A DNA stretch of 64,000 bases, from assembly GCA_036557705.1 (NCBI GenBank), contig DATBHB010000156.1, positions 1 through 64,000 of the forward strand. Direction: 5' to 3'. This stretch comes from VAZQ01 sp036557705. GTDB taxonomy: Bacteria; Pseudomonadota; Alphaproteobacteria; Rhizobiales; Xanthobacteraceae. The number at the start of each line of letters is the position of its first letter. The stretch's first letter is position 1. Of this stretch, positions 33,190 to 43,170 are shown in pieces. The notes beneath the pieces were generated by a model. The model ran no database searches. It had not been told where the DNA came from and worked only from the letters and a program-made list of their open reading frames with translations. A program made the position numbers and the translations under genes.

Positions 33190-35238
33190 ATGCCCTATGC
33201 CGTGGCTGTCGATATCGGCGGCACCTTTACCGACCTTGTGGCCTACGATCATGACGGCCACCGCGTGGTCTATGCCAAGAGCCCGACTACCTATCACAAT
33301 TTCGTAGCCGGGATTCTCGACTGCTTCGCCAAGGTGAGGCTTGAGCCGAAAGCATCGAATTTCGTCAATCACGGCACCACGCTGGTGATCAACTCGCTGA
33401 TCCAGCGCACCGGGGCCAAGACTGCCCTGGTCACAACCAAGGGCTTTCGCGACGTGCTCGAAATTGCGCGCGGCAACCGGCCCGATCCGTTCGATCTGCA
33501 CTATCGGCGCGACGAGCCGCTCATTCCCCGCCCGTTGCGGTTCGAAGTAACGGAGCGGATCGGCAGCAAAGGCGAGGTCATTACGCCGCTCGATATTGAG
33601 GCGTTCGCCCCGCTCGCCGATCGGCTCAAAGGGCTCGGGGTCGAGGCGGTCGCGATATTCTTCATGAACTCCTACGCCAATCCGGCGCATGAAGAGGCGG
33701 CCGCAGCTCAACTGCGCCGCCTGCTGCCTGAGGCTTACGTCACCTACAGCACCGAAGTGACGCGCGAATGGTACGAGTACGAGCGCACCTCGACCGCGGC
33801 CGCCAACGCCTATGTGGGACCGCAGGTCAATCGCTACATTCGCCGTCTCGAACACGATCTCCAAGCCGGAGGCTTTGCAGGATCGCTTTACATGATGGGG
33901 TCGAACGGCGGGCTCCTCTCGGTCGAGCGCACCTGCCGGCAGCCGGTCGGGCTCGTCGAATCGGGACCGATCGGAGGCTGCATCGGCGCCGGCGCCTATG
34001 CGGAGGCGCTGGGCTTCCGCAACGTCATCGCCTTCGATATGGGCGGCACAACTGCGAAATGCGCGCTGGTCGAGAATGGCCGGTTTTCAGTCGACTCGAT
34101 TTACTACGCGGGCGGCTACGTCAAAGGCTTCCCGATCAAGTCCTCGGTGATCAATATCGTCGAGGTTGGCTCCGGCGGCGGCTCGATCGCGTGGCTCGAT
34201 CCGCAGCACCGGCTGCATGTCGGCCCGCAGAGCGCCGGCTCGACTCCGGGCCCGGCCTGCTACGGCAACGGCGGCAGCGAGCCGACCGTCACCGACGCCA
34301 ATCTGGTGCTGGGGCGCCTCAATCCCGGTCGCTTTCTCGGCGGCGAGTTGAAGCTCGACTCCGAAGCGGCACGCGCGGCGGTCGCCAAGATTGCTGCACC
34401 GCTCGGCTACACGGGAGACGACGGTCTGATCGCGATGGCCGACGGCATCATCGCGCTCGCGACTGTCATCATGGCCGGCGCCATCAAGCAGATCACGGTC
34501 GAGCACGGGCTCGATCCGCGCGAATTCGTGCTGTTTTCGTATGGCGGCGGCGGACCGCTGCACGCGAGCGCGCTTGCCCGCGAATTGTCGATTCCAACCG
34601 TGGTTATACCGCCCGAGCCCGGCAATTTCTCAGCCGTCGGAATGCTGCTTGCCGACGCGCGGCTCGACCTCTCGGAGACGTTCACCGGACAGCTCAACGA
34701 GAACACTGTCGCATCCCTGCAAAAACTGTTCGGCGAAATGGAGAAAGAAGCGCGCGCGGCGCTCGCCCGCGATTTCGGCTCCGGCGCAGTGATCTTCGAG
34801 CGCTATGCCGAGATGCGTTACGCCGGGCAACGGCACAATATCAAGGTCCCGATCTCCGGGCTTGCCGAGGTCGGAGCAATCCGCGCCGCCTTCGACCGGG
34901 ATTACAAACGCCGCTACGGCCATGCCGATAGCCGCGCCGCGGCTGAATTCCAGGCGCTGCATCTCTCGGCCTTCACCAGGCTCCAGCGGCCCGATCTCAA
35001 ATGGCTGCCGCGGCCGCAAACCGGAGCGATCGGACCGCATAAGCGCCCAGTCTATTTCGGCGAGAGCGGCGGCACCGCGGAGGCGCAAGTCTTCGATCGC
35101 GCATCGCTCAAGCCTGGATTTGCGGCCGAAGGTCCGGCGCTCATCGAGGAATACGGTTCGACCACGCTGATCTGGCCCGGGGACCGGTTCGCGATCGGCG
35201 CGCTTGGTGAAATCCGCATCGAGGTGCAGGAGGGCTAG
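33190..35238 (+). CDS. hyuA: Hydantoinase/oxoprolinase family protein, subunit A
   Basis: A 682-residue protein of the HyuA family: the ATP-binding start VDIGGTFTDLVAYD, NHGTTLVINSLIQRTGAKTALVTTKGF, FDMGGTTAKCALVENG in the middle, and ALATVIMAGAIKQITVEHGLDPREF. Members work with HyuB as ATP-dependent N-methylhydantoinase, 5-oxoprolinase, caprolactamase, or as acetone/acetophenone carboxylase subunits. The substrate is not told by the sequence. hyuB follows after 116 bp. No third carboxylase subunit is nearby, which favours hydrolytic lactam opening. Confidence 0.92.
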   Translation: MPYAVAVDIGGTFTDLVAYDHDGHRVVYAKSPTTYHNFVAGILDCFAKVRLEPKASNFVNHGTTLVINSLIQRTGAKTALVTTKGFRDVLEIARGNRPDPFDLHYRRDEPLIPRPLRFEVTERIGSKGEVITPLDIEAFAPLADRLKGLGVEAVAIFFMNSYANPAHEEAAAAQLRRLLPEAYVTYSTEVTREWYEYERTSTAAANAYVGPQVNRYIRRLEHDLQAGGFAGSLYMMGSNGGLLSVERTCRQPVGLVESGPIGGCIGAGAYAEALGFRNVIAFDMGGTTAKCALVENGRFSVDSIYYAGGYVKGFPIKSSVINIVEVGSGGGSIAWLDPQHRLHVGPQSAGSTPGPACYGNGGSEPTVTDANLVLGRLNPGRFLGGELKLDSEAARAAVAKIAAPLGYTGDDGLIAMADGIIALATVIMAGAIKQITVEHGLDPREFVLFSYGGGGPLHASALARELSIPTVVIPPEPGNFSAVGMLLADARLDLSETFTGQLNENTVASLQKLFGEMEKEARAALARDFGSGAVIFERYAEMRYAGQRHNIKVPISGLAEVGAIRAAFDRDYKRRYGHADSRAAAEFQALHLSAFTRLQRPDLKWLPRPQTGAIGPHKRPVYFGESGGTAEAQVFDRASLKPGFAAEGPALIEEYGSTTLIWPGDRFAIGALGEIRIEVQEG

Positions 35239-35354
35239 ATCAGTCCCGATCAGGGGAGGGTGGGGGCGCGCGGCGCGGGATTCGCGATCCTCACGAATTC
35301 AGAGCGCCATAGGCATTCGGCCAAGGCTCGCAACGACAAGTCGTAGTAACTATT

Positions 35355-37073
35355 ATGCAAGAACTGACCACAGCCGCTGTTGCAATCGATCCGATCACCC
35401 TTGAAGTGATCCGGCATCGGCTGGTGTCGATCACCAATCAGATCGATGCCAACATCAAACGCACGGCGTTCAGTCCTTACATCTACGAATACAACGATTT
35501 CGCGGTCGGGCTCGTCGGCGCGGAAGGGCAGCTGATCGCACAATGCACGGGCGGCATGCCGCCCTTCGTCGCCGATTCAGTGGGCATGGCGGTGCGCGAC
35601 GGGCTCTCAATCTACGGCAAGGCACGGCTTCATCATGGCGACGTGCTGCTGTGCAATCACGCTGCCGTGCAGGGCCAGCATCTCAACAATACGGTGATGT
35701 ACACCCCCATCTATGCCGGTCCTGGCCGTGAGACGGTGATCGGCTTCTTCGCCATCAACGTGCACTGGATTGAGATCGGCGGCATCCAGACCAATTCGAC
35801 CGATATTTTCATGGAGGGATTGCAGCTTCGCTCGATCAAGCTGTGGTCGAAAGGCGAGCCGATCGAAGAGGTCTACCGGATCATCGAGAACAACACGCGC
35901 ATGCCGCTCGAATTGATGGGTGACATCGCGGCGCAGCTCGCCGGCTGCATTCTCGGGCGCGATCTCACGGCCCAACTCGCCGATAAATACGGCATTGCGA
36001 CCTTCAATCGTGCAGTCGAGCTGATTCTCGACCAGTCGGAGGCGGCTGCGCGCGATTTCATCCGGGCGATGCCGGACGGCACCTATACGACCGAGACCTG
36101 GCTCGACAACGACCGTTCCGGCGGCGAGGAGCCGGTTCGGGTCAAGGTAAAGGTGATCGTCCGCGACGACGAATTGACCGTTGATTATTCGGAGATGGCG
36201 CAGCAGGCCAAAGGGCCGATCAATTCCGGGTATTACGGCGGCGGCCAGACCATCGCGCGCGTCGCGTTCAAATATCTCCTCGGCGCCGACGAGATGGCCA
36301 ACGAAGGGACCTTCCGGCCGATCAAGCTCGTTCTGCCGCCTGGAAAACTCATCAGCGCCGATCCGACGGCGCCGATGTTCATGTATCCGACGCCGTTTCC
36401 GACCATCATCGACGCCATCATCAAGGCCCTGGAAAATGCGCTGCCGCAGCGGGTGCCGGGCGGGCATTTCGGCACGCATTCGGGGGTGCGGCTCTACGGC
36501 CGCCGCGCCGACGGCTCCTTTTTCGACACTCACGACAGCGGCCATGGCGGCTGGGGCGCCTGCGCCACGCACGACGGCGCCGGCCCGTTCCGGACCATGG
36601 CGCATGGCGACACTCGCATCATCCCGCTCGAATTGCAGGAATCGCTGATGCCGTTCCGGATCGAGGAATTCTCGCTGCGCGAGGATTCGGGGGGAGCCGG
36701 CAAATTCCGCGGCGGCATGGGCTTCCGCAAGAAATACCGCATCGTCAATCCCTGCCTCCTCGGCACCAATCTCGACCGCACCCGGTGTCCGCCCTGGGGC
36801 GTGGCGGGCGGCAAGGACGCAAAGCCCGGTCGCTTCACGCTCCTGCGGGCGGGCACGACCGAGCCGGTTAGCGTCGAGAAGGAAAATGCCTGCCGGCTCG
36901 CGCCGGGCGATCTCGTCTCGATCGAGACCGGCGGCGGCGGCGGCTGGGGTCTGCCCGCCGAGCGCTCTCTCGATCTGATCCAGCGCGACCTCGACGCCCG
37001 CTACGTGACGCCCGCCGCCGCGGAACAGGATTATGGGGTGCACATCGGCCCGGACGGCCACGCGCGGCGATAG
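35355..37073 (+). CDS. hyuB: Hydantoinase/oxoprolinase family protein, subunit B
   Basis: A 572-residue HyuB partner. The N-terminus has DPITLEVIRHRLVSITNQIDANIKRTAFSPYIYE, a strong family signature; QGQHLNNTVMYTPI and NVHWIEIGG follow, and the C-terminal part has RGGMGFRKKYRI and GGGGGWGLPAERSL. It acts with HyuA, in which ATP phosphorylates the amide substrate. No clear ribosome-binding site precedes ATG 35355. It is followed by a toxin-antitoxin pair and by a solute-binding protein that may deliver the substrate, which is inferred from position only. Confidence 0.92.
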   Translation: MQELTTAAVAIDPITLEVIRHRLVSITNQIDANIKRTAFSPYIYEYNDFAVGLVGAEGQLIAQCTGGMPPFVADSVGMAVRDGLSIYGKARLHHGDVLLCNHAAVQGQHLNNTVMYTPIYAGPGRETVIGFFAINVHWIEIGGIQTNSTDIFMEGLQLRSIKLWSKGEPIEEVYRIIENNTRMPLELMGDIAAQLAGCILGRDLTAQLADKYGIATFNRAVELILDQSEAAARDFIRAMPDGTYTTETWLDNDRSGGEEPVRVKVKVIVRDDELTVDYSEMAQQAKGPINSGYYGGGQTIARVAFKYLLGADEMANEGTFRPIKLVLPPGKLISADPTAPMFMYPTPFPTIIDAIIKALENALPQRVPGGHFGTHSGVRLYGRRADGSFFDTHDSGHGGWGACATHDGAGPFRTMAHGDTRIIPLELQESLMPFRIEEFSLREDSGGAGKFRGGMGFRKKYRIVNPCLLGTNLDRTRCPPWGVAGGKDAKPGRFTLLRAGTTEPVSVEKENACRLAPGDLVSIETGGGGGWGLPAERSLDLIQRDLDARYVTPAAAEQDYGVHIGPDGHARR

Positions 37074-37135
37074 GTATACACCGCGACCAGCCGTCGTGCG
37101 TGCTTATATGAGAAGGGTGTGATAAGGATGATTAC

Positions 37136-37366
37136 ATGACACCGAGAGCAAAGATGTTGCTTGAGCAGCTGGAGTCCTGGCCGGAAGAGGATCAGGAGGA
37201 ACTCGTGGAATATGCGCGCGAGATCGAGGCGCGGCGCACAGGTGTCTATCATGCAACGCCGGAGGAGCTGGCAGCCATCGACAAGGCGCTCGGCCAGGTG
37301 GCGCGGGGGGAAATAGCTAGCGAGGAAGAGGTCGAAGCCGCCTTTGCGAAATTCCGGCCCGCATGA
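37136..37366 (+). CDS. Antitoxin of a type II toxin-antitoxin pair
   Basis: A 76-residue acidic helical protein (QLESWPEEDQEELVEYAREIEAR, then TPEELAAIDKALGQVARGEIASEEEVEAAF) with the general shape of RelB/ParD-class addiction antitoxins. It overlaps the RelE/ParE-type toxin gene by 4 bp (ATGA), which is the main evidence for its role. GGATG precedes the ATG. No classical DNA-binding motif is recognised. Confidence 0.85.
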   Translation: MTPRAKMLLEQLESWPEEDQEELVEYAREIEARRTGVYHATPEELAAIDKALGQVARGEIASEEEVEAAFAKFRPA

Positions 37367-37653
37367 GGGTTGACTATGCACCCCAGGCCGCTGCCGACCT
37401 CATTGAGATTGGTGAGTGGAGCCGCAGGGTATTTGGCGATCCAGTCGCCGCAGCCTTGGAGACGTACATTCGCGCAACCATCGTTCGAGTAGCCGCGATG
37501 CCAGAAATCGGCCGACGGCTTCCCCGGCGGCCAGATGTGCGTGTTGTTCCGTTGGTCCGCTATCCGTTCAAAATCTTTTACACAGTTGGCAATGACGTGG
37601 TCACTATTTTGCACATCCGACATGGTGCGCGGCGGTTGTGGCGAGGCGAGTGA
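37363..37653 (+). CDS. RelE/ParE family toxin
   Basis: A 96-residue protein of the RelE/ParE superfamily: VDYAPQAAADLIEIGEWS at the start, AMPEIGRRLP in the middle, and RYPFKIFYTVGNDVVTILHIRHGARR at the end. Members cleave ribosome-bound mRNA (RelE) or poison gyrase (ParE); the sequence alone does not decide, though the Arg/His-rich terminus is common to both. It starts within the stop of the antitoxin gene. Confidence 0.9.
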   Translation: MRVDYAPQAAADLIEIGEWSRRVFGDPVAAALETYIRATIVRVAAMPEIGRRLPRRPDVRVVPLVRYPFKIFYTVGNDVVTILHIRHGARRLWRGE

Positions 37654-37698
37654 TCCGTTCTCTCGAGGATCATGCCCGCATCCAGCGAGGAGGTTCCG

Positions 37699-38787
37699 GT
37701 GAGATTAATGTTTTTCTCCTTTCTGTCGCGCATCGTCGTCCTTGCCGCGTTGACGTTCGCCGCGAATTCTTTCGCCTCCGCGCAGGAGATGAACCTGGCG
37801 CTCAAGCAACTGGCCGCTGCCGCCAACAAGGAGGGCACGCTGACGTTGAGCTGGAGCCAGTCGACTCTCGCCGGCATCCAGGGCGCGGCGCGCTTCCAGA
37901 CGGCGATGAACAAGCTCTACGGCACCAACATCCGCATCAATTTTCTGCCCGGCGCCGACATGGCCCGCATCATCAATCAGCTTGCCACCGAATATGCGGC
38001 CGGCCAGAAGGCAAGCGTCGACATCGCGCTCGGCGCGGCGCCGCAGCTCGTTCCGGTGCTCAAGGCCGATTTCTTCGAGCCGGTGGATTGGAAATCCTAC
38101 CTGCCGGGCCGCATCACCGACCAGATGATCGAGATGGGCGGGCGGCTCATCCGCATCGTGACCGGCCTCTCCGGCGCGACCTACAATTCGGCGCTCGCCC
38201 CTATGAAGCCCACTACATTGGACGATTTCCTCAAACCCGCCTGGAAGGGCAAGATCGCGTCCACCCCCTATGCGGCCGGCTTCGATGTGCTGCTCGCCGA
38301 CGACGTCTGGGGCCGGGAGCGGACCTTCGCTTACGTGCGCGCCCTCTCGAAACAGATCAGCGGGCTCATTCGCTGCGGCGAGGCCGAGCGGATCGCGACC
38401 GGCGAATATCTCGCGCTGGTGATGGACTGCACCGGCCAGGACGCGCTGCAATGGCAGGAAAAAGGCGCGCCGCTCGGCCAGATGATGCCGCTCGATGCCG
38501 CGCAGCAGCGCTACTATTATTTCGCGATCCCAAAGAACGCGCAGCACCCGGAGGCCGCCAAGCTCTACACGATCTTCACCATGACTCCCGAGGGGCAGAA
38601 ACTCGCCTACGACACCTGGAAGACCGACCTGCACTTCCTGCCCGGATCGAAGATGGGCAAGATGGTGGACGACTATCGCAAGGTCGGCGTGAAGTTCAAG
38701 GAAGTCACTGTCGATTGGTATAGGCAGCATCCCGAGATCGACGCCGGCAAGAGCGAATTGATCAGGATATTGACCACGAAGGGATGA
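37699..38787 (+). CDS. ABC transporter periplasmic binding protein (iron/polyamine type)
   Basis: A 362-residue extracellular solute-binding protein. The GTG at 37699, with GAGGAGG ending 5 nt upstream, is a better start than upstream in-frame codons and begins directly with a signal peptide (MFFSFLSRIVVLAALTFAANSFASAQ). The mature protein follows the class of Fe(III), phosphonate or putrescine binding proteins (GTLTLSWSQ, KPAWKGKIASTPYAAG). A two-domain permease gene follows after a palindromic repeat. No ATPase gene lies beside it. Confidence 0.85.
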   Translation: MRLMFFSFLSRIVVLAALTFAANSFASAQEMNLALKQLAAAANKEGTLTLSWSQSTLAGIQGAARFQTAMNKLYGTNIRINFLPGADMARIINQLATEYAAGQKASVDIALGAAPQLVPVLKADFFEPVDWKSYLPGRITDQMIEMGGRLIRIVTGLSGATYNSALAPMKPTTLDDFLKPAWKGKIASTPYAAGFDVLLADDVWGRERTFAYVRALSKQISGLIRCGEAERIATGEYLALVMDCTGQDALQWQEKGAPLGQMMPLDAAQQRYYYFAIPKNAQHPEAAKLYTIFTMTPEGQKLAYDTWKTDLHFLPGSKMGKMVDDYRKVGVKFKEVTVDWYRQHPEIDAGKSELIRILTTKG

Positions 38788-38794
38788 GTGATTC

Positions 38795-38962
38795 GTAGGG
38801 TGGGCAAAGGCGCGCGACGCAAAGGCCAAACGTCACGGACGGTTTCCTGGCGCGCCTTTGCCCACGCGGTCCTCGCTCGCAGATTCCGACCGCGTGGGCA
38901 AAATCGCTCCAGACCCGTGCCATTACTCGACGCGCATCGCAGGCGATTTTGCCCACCCTACG
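38795..38962. repeat. Palindromic repeat family A, copy 4
   Basis: GTAGGGTGGGCAAAGGCGCG at the left and GGCGATTTTGCCCACCCTAC at the right, with an extra internal pair (GCGCCTTTGCCCACGCGG / CCGCGTGGGCAAAATCG). It lies between the binding-protein and permease genes and is read through in frame by the permease frame, so annotators could take it as an N-terminal extension. Confidence 0.85.
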
Positions 38963-38971
38963 GATTTCCCC

Positions 38972-40714
38972 GTGGTTTCCACACTCGCTGAACCGATCGA
39001 ATCCCCTCGCGCCATCGGCGATCTGCTGCCGGCTACGATGCTGGCGGTGGTCTTGCTCGCGAGTGCCGCGATCCTCTGCAATCTCGCCGTCGTGCTGTGG
39101 CTCGCCTTCACCAGCGGCAGCCCCGGCGACGCGGCGCTCGTCTACACGGCCAGAAATTTCGTCACTGTCTTTTCCGATGAGCGCACCTATTCGGTTCTCA
39201 TCGATACGTTCGAATTCGCGCTCGTCTCCCTCGTTGTGGCGCTTGCCTTCGGCATCCCGGCGGCATGGCTCGCCGAGCGCACCGATTTTCGCGCCAAGAC
39301 GCTGCTGTTCACGCTGATGGCGGTTGGGCTGCTCATTCCGGGCTTTGCGGCCGCGATGGGCTGGTTGTTCCTCCTGCACCCGCGCATCGGTCTCCTCAAC
39401 CAGCTGATGATCGTAGCGTTCGGACTGACTGGTCCACCACTGAACATCACCAGCATCGCGGGCATGGGCTGGGTGCAGGGACTTAATCTCGCGCCGCTCG
39501 CCTTCATAATGACCGCTGCGGTGTTCCGTTCGATGGACCCAAGCCTCGAAGAAGCCGCCGAGATGCACGGCGCCGGGCCGCTACGGGTGCTGCGGCGGAT
39601 CACGGTGCGCCTCGCCTGGCCGGGGATCCTCGCGGCCTCGATCTACATTTTCATGACCGCCTTTGCGGCCTTTGACGTGCCGGCAATCATCGGCTGGGGC
39701 AACCGCATCTTCACGTTCACGACCTATCTTTATCTTTTGCTCAATCCGCAGGACACGCTGCCCGAATACGGCCTCGCGGCGGCGCTTTCGACCGTCGCCA
39801 TGGCGATCGCCGCGGCGATGAGTTTCTGGTACGGCGCCATGGCGCAGCGCTCGCGCCGTTTCGCCGTGGTGAGCGGGCGCGCCTATCGGCCGAAGATCGC
39901 GCGACTTGGCCGGCGCGCGATCGGCGCCTGGAGCTTCGTCGCCACGTATCTGGTCTTGGCCAAGGTCATGCCGATTGCGCTCCTCGTCTGGAGCTCAGTC
40001 CTGCCGTTCTTCCAGCTGCCGTCGCAGCGCGCTCTCGCCACCGTTTCGCTGGCACACTATGCCTCGCTGCCCTGGGAATTGGTTTTGACCGCACTTTCCA
40101 ACACGGCCCTGCTTGCGGTACTCACCCCAACCGTTACGCTCGCGATCAGTGTTTGTTTCTCCTGGATCGTGCTGCGCTCGAAGATGCCAGGCAGGCGAGG
40201 CTTCGATTTAATCGCTTTCCTGCCGCACGCGGTTCCCTCAATCGTGTTCGGGGTGGGCGCGCTCCTGCTCACGCTTTTCGTGCTGCAGCGCGCGTTGCCC
40301 ATCTACGGCACGATCTGGATCCTGCTCGTCGTCTTCACCATTGCGCGGATCAGCTACGGCACCCGCATGACCAACAGCGGCTTGATCCAGATTCACGCCG
40401 AGCTCGAAGAATCGGCGCAGATGAGCGGCGCCACGACTTGGCAGGGGTTTCGCCGCATTGTCATCCCGTTGATTGCGCCCACGCTGCTCTACGCTTGGCT
40501 ATGGATTGCGCTCCTCGTCTTCCGCGAGTTGACGCTTGCCGTCATCCTCTCCACCGCCGATAACATCACCTTCCCGGTCGTGGTCTGGAGCCTCTGGCTC
40601 GGCGGCGGATTGGGCGAAGCCTCCGCGCTGGCTATCGTGATGCTCGCGATGATGACGCCGATGATCGCGCTTTATTGGCTGTTCGCGCGGCGCCAGGGGC
40701 TATTGGCGACGTAA
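38972..40714 (+). CDS. ABC transporter permease, two fused domains (FbpB/ThiP type)
   Basis: A 580-residue membrane protein with about 12 helices and two inner-membrane permease EAA loops: LEEAAEMHGAGPLRVLRRITV in the first half and LEESAQMSGATTWQGFRRIVI in the second. This is the fused arrangement of Fe(III) and similar importers. GTG 38972 is chosen because upstream in-frame codons belong to repeat A4. The cognate ATPase is not next to it; the one at 50393 might serve, or it is encoded elsewhere. Confidence 0.88.
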   Translation: MVSTLAEPIESPRAIGDLLPATMLAVVLLASAAILCNLAVVLWLAFTSGSPGDAALVYTARNFVTVFSDERTYSVLIDTFEFALVSLVVALAFGIPAAWLAERTDFRAKTLLFTLMAVGLLIPGFAAAMGWLFLLHPRIGLLNQLMIVAFGLTGPPLNITSIAGMGWVQGLNLAPLAFIMTAAVFRSMDPSLEEAAEMHGAGPLRVLRRITVRLAWPGILAASIYIFMTAFAAFDVPAIIGWGNRIFTFTTYLYLLLNPQDTLPEYGLAAALSTVAMAIAAAMSFWYGAMAQRSRRFAVVSGRAYRPKIARLGRRAIGAWSFVATYLVLAKVMPIALLVWSSVLPFFQLPSQRALATVSLAHYASLPWELVLTALSNTALLAVLTPTVTLAISVCFSWIVLRSKMPGRRGFDLIAFLPHAVPSIVFGVGALLLTLFVLQRALPIYGTIWILLVVFTIARISYGTRMTNSGLIQIHAELEESAQMSGATTWQGFRRIVIPLIAPTLLYAWLWIALLVFRELTLAVILSTADNITFPVVVWSLWLGGGLGEASALAIVMLAMMTPMIALYWLFARRQGLLAT

Positions 40715-40755
40715 CTCGGGGGAGCGGCCTTCGCGCCTCTTTCGGTACAGTCCGG

Positions 40756-43170
40756 TCACATGGTTCGATTCGGCTGAGCCGGCGACCAGTGCCATTCCTT
40801 GACTTCGGGCATATCCTCGCCGTGCTTGCGGATATAAGCCTGATGCTCGATCAGCTTGTCGCGCATGGCCTGTTTGACGTAAGCCGCCATATAGCCGAGC
40901 TGCGGGAGCCGATCGATGACATCCGATACGAGGTGAAATCGGTCGAGGCCATTGCGCACGACCATGTCGAAGGGCGTCGTGGTGGTGCCTTCCTCGCGAT
41001 AGCCGCGCACGTGAATGTTGTCGTGGTTGGTCCGACGATATGTCAGCCGGTGGATGAGCGAAGGATAGCCATGATGCGCGAAGATCACCGGCTTGCCGGT
41101 GGTGAAGAGCGCATCGAAATCGTGGTCGGTCAGGCCGTGGGGATGCTCATCATGCGGCTGCAAGGTCATCAGGTCGACGACATTCACCACGCGGATTTTC
41201 AGCATCGGTAGATGCCGGCGCAGGAGATCGACCGCCGCCAGCGTCTCCAGCGTCGGCACGTCCCCGGCACAGGCCATCACCACGTCCGGCTCCGTGCCGC
41301 GGTCATTGCTCGCCCATTCCCAGATGCCGATCCCGGCGCTGCAATGCTTGATGGCATCGTCCATGGTGAGCCATTGCGGCTGCGGCTGCTTTCCCGCGAC
41401 GATCACATTGATGCGGTCCCAGCTGCGCAGGCAATGATCGGTGACAAAGAGCAGGCAGTTCGCATCCGGCGCCAGGTAGACTCGCACGATGTCTGCCTTC
41501 TTGTTGCAGACGTAGTCGATGAAGCCGGGATCCTGATGGCTAAACCCGTTATGGTCCTGGCGCCAGACGTGCGAGGTCAGGAGATAGTTGAGCGACGCAA
41601 TGGCACGGCGCCAGGGAATCTCGCGGGATACTTTGAGCCACTTGGCGTGCTGGTTGAACATCGAATCGACGATGTGGACGAAAGCCTCGTAGCAGTTGAA
41701 GAGGCCATGGCGTCCGGTCAGCAGGTAGCCTTCGAGCCAACCCTGGCAGGTATGTTCGGAAAGGATTTCCATCACCCGCCCGTCAGGAGAAAGATGGTCG
41801 TCGTAGGACAGCGTTTCCGCGTCCCACGCGCGGTTCGTCGCTTCGAACACATGGGAAAGCCGGTTTGATGCAGTCTCGTCCGGACCGAACACGCGGAAAT
41901 TGCGTTCTCCGGCGCTCGCCTTGATCACGTCGCGCAGATACTGCGCCATCACCGACGTGGCCTCCGCTACGTCGGCGCCCGGCCTGCGGACGCAAACCGC
42001 ATAAGTGTTGATATCCGGCAGGTCCAACTCGCGCATGAGGAGGCCGCCATTGGCGTGCGGATTGGCGCTCATGCGGCGCTCCCCGGAGGGCGCAAGCGCC
42101 GCAATTTCTCCCCGGAGCGCGCCCGCCGTATCGAACAGTTCCTCGGGGCGGTAGCTCTTCATCCAGCTTTCGAGAAGCCGCACATGCTCAGGTTTCGTTG
42201 CCATCTCGGCGAACGGCACCTGGTGCGAACGCCAGAATCCCTCGGTCTTGAGGCCGTCCACTTCCTTGGGGCCGGTCCAGCCTTTCGGGGTCTTGAGGAT
42301 GATCATCGGCCAGGCCGGCCGTGCCTTGGATCGTCCTTCGCGCGCTTTGATCTGGATGTCACGGATTTGATCGAGACAGTCGTCCAGCGCCGCCGCCATA
42401 AGCCGATGCATCGCGGGAGGATCGTCGCCTTCGACCAGGACGGGCCTATAGCCGTAGCCGGAGAAAAGATTTGCGAGTTCGTCGTTTGCGATCCGGGCAA
42501 GAATGGTTGGATTGGCGATCTTGTAGCCATTGAGATGCAGAATCGGCAGCACTGCACCGTCGGTGATCGGGTTGAGAAACTTGTTCGAATGCCAGGACGT
42601 GGCCATCGGACCCGTCTCCGCCTCGCCGTCCCCGACCACGCAGGCAGCGATCAGGCCGGGGTTGTCGAAGACCGCACCGAAGGCATGCGACAAGGCATAA
42701 CCAAGTTCGCCGCCCTCATGGATCGATCCGGGAGTTTCCGGCGCTGCGTGGCTCGGAATGCCGCCCGGGAAGCTGAATTGCCGAAACAGGCGCTGCATGC
42801 CTCGCGCATTCTGCGGCACATGCGGATAGATTTCGCTGTAGGTGCCTTCGAGCCACGTATTGGCCACGATCCCCGGTGCGCCATGACCGGGCCCCGCTAT
42901 GAAGATCATGTCGAGATCGCGCGCGCGGATGACGCGGTTGAGGTGCACATAGACGAAATTGAGGCCTGGCGTCGTGCCCCAGTGACCGAGCAGCCGCGGC
43001 TTGATATGGGCGAGCGACAGCGGCTCCTTGAGCAGCGGGTTGTCGAGCAGATAGATCTCTCCCACCGAAAGGTAATTGGCGGCGCGCCACCAGGCGTCGA
43101 TCAAGCCCAATTCCTCTGCCGAGGGGGATTCGGAGCGGGTTCGGGCGGAGGTCGAAGCTATGTCGAGCAT
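40756..43170 (-). CDS. xfp: Phosphoketolase
   Basis: Thiamine diphosphate enzyme that splits xylulose-5-phosphate (and often fructose-6-phosphate) with phosphate to acetyl phosphate plus a C3 or C4 sugar phosphate; cytoplasmic. The 804 residues are full length. Seen: WRAANYLSVGEIYLLDNPLL, GPGHGAPGIVANTWLEG, SFPGGIPSHAAPETPGSIHEGGELGY, GDGEAETGPMA (thiamine/metal site) and SWHSNKFLNP. GGAG lies before the ATG at 43170. It diverges from gluconokinase, which supplies 6-phosphogluconate to the same pentose route. No acetate kinase is seen. Confidence 0.96.
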   Translation of the reverse strand: MLDIASTSARTRSESPSAEELGLIDAWWRAANYLSVGEIYLLDNPLLKEPLSLAHIKPRLLGHWGTTPGLNFVYVHLNRVIRARDLDMIFIAGPGHGAPGIVANTWLEGTYSEIYPHVPQNARGMQRLFRQFSFPGGIPSHAAPETPGSIHEGGELGYALSHAFGAVFDNPGLIAACVVGDGEAETGPMATSWHSNKFLNPITDGAVLPILHLNGYKIANPTILARIANDELANLFSGYGYRPVLVEGDDPPAMHRLMAAALDDCLDQIRDIQIKAREGRSKARPAWPMIILKTPKGWTGPKEVDGLKTEGFWRSHQVPFAEMATKPEHVRLLESWMKSYRPEELFDTAGALRGEIAALAPSGERRMSANPHANGGLLMRELDLPDINTYAVCVRRPGADVAEATSVMAQYLRDVIKASAGERNFRVFGPDETASNRLSHVFEATNRAWDAETLSYDDHLSPDGRVMEILSEHTCQGWLEGYLLTGRHGLFNCYEAFVHIVDSMFNQHAKWLKVSREIPWRRAIASLNYLLTSHVWRQDHNGFSHQDPGFIDYVCNKKADIVRVYLAPDANCLLFVTDHCLRSWDRINVIVAGKQPQPQWLTMDDAIKHCSAGIGIWEWASNDRGTEPDVVMACAGDVPTLETLAAVDLLRRHLPMLKIRVVNVVDLMTLQPHDEHPHGLTDHDFDALFTTGKPVIFAHHGYPSLIHRLTYRRTNHDNIHVRGYREEGTTTTPFDMVVRNGLDRFHLVSDVIDRLPQLGYMAAYVKQAMRDKLIEHQAYIRKHGEDMPEVKEWHWSPAQPNRTM

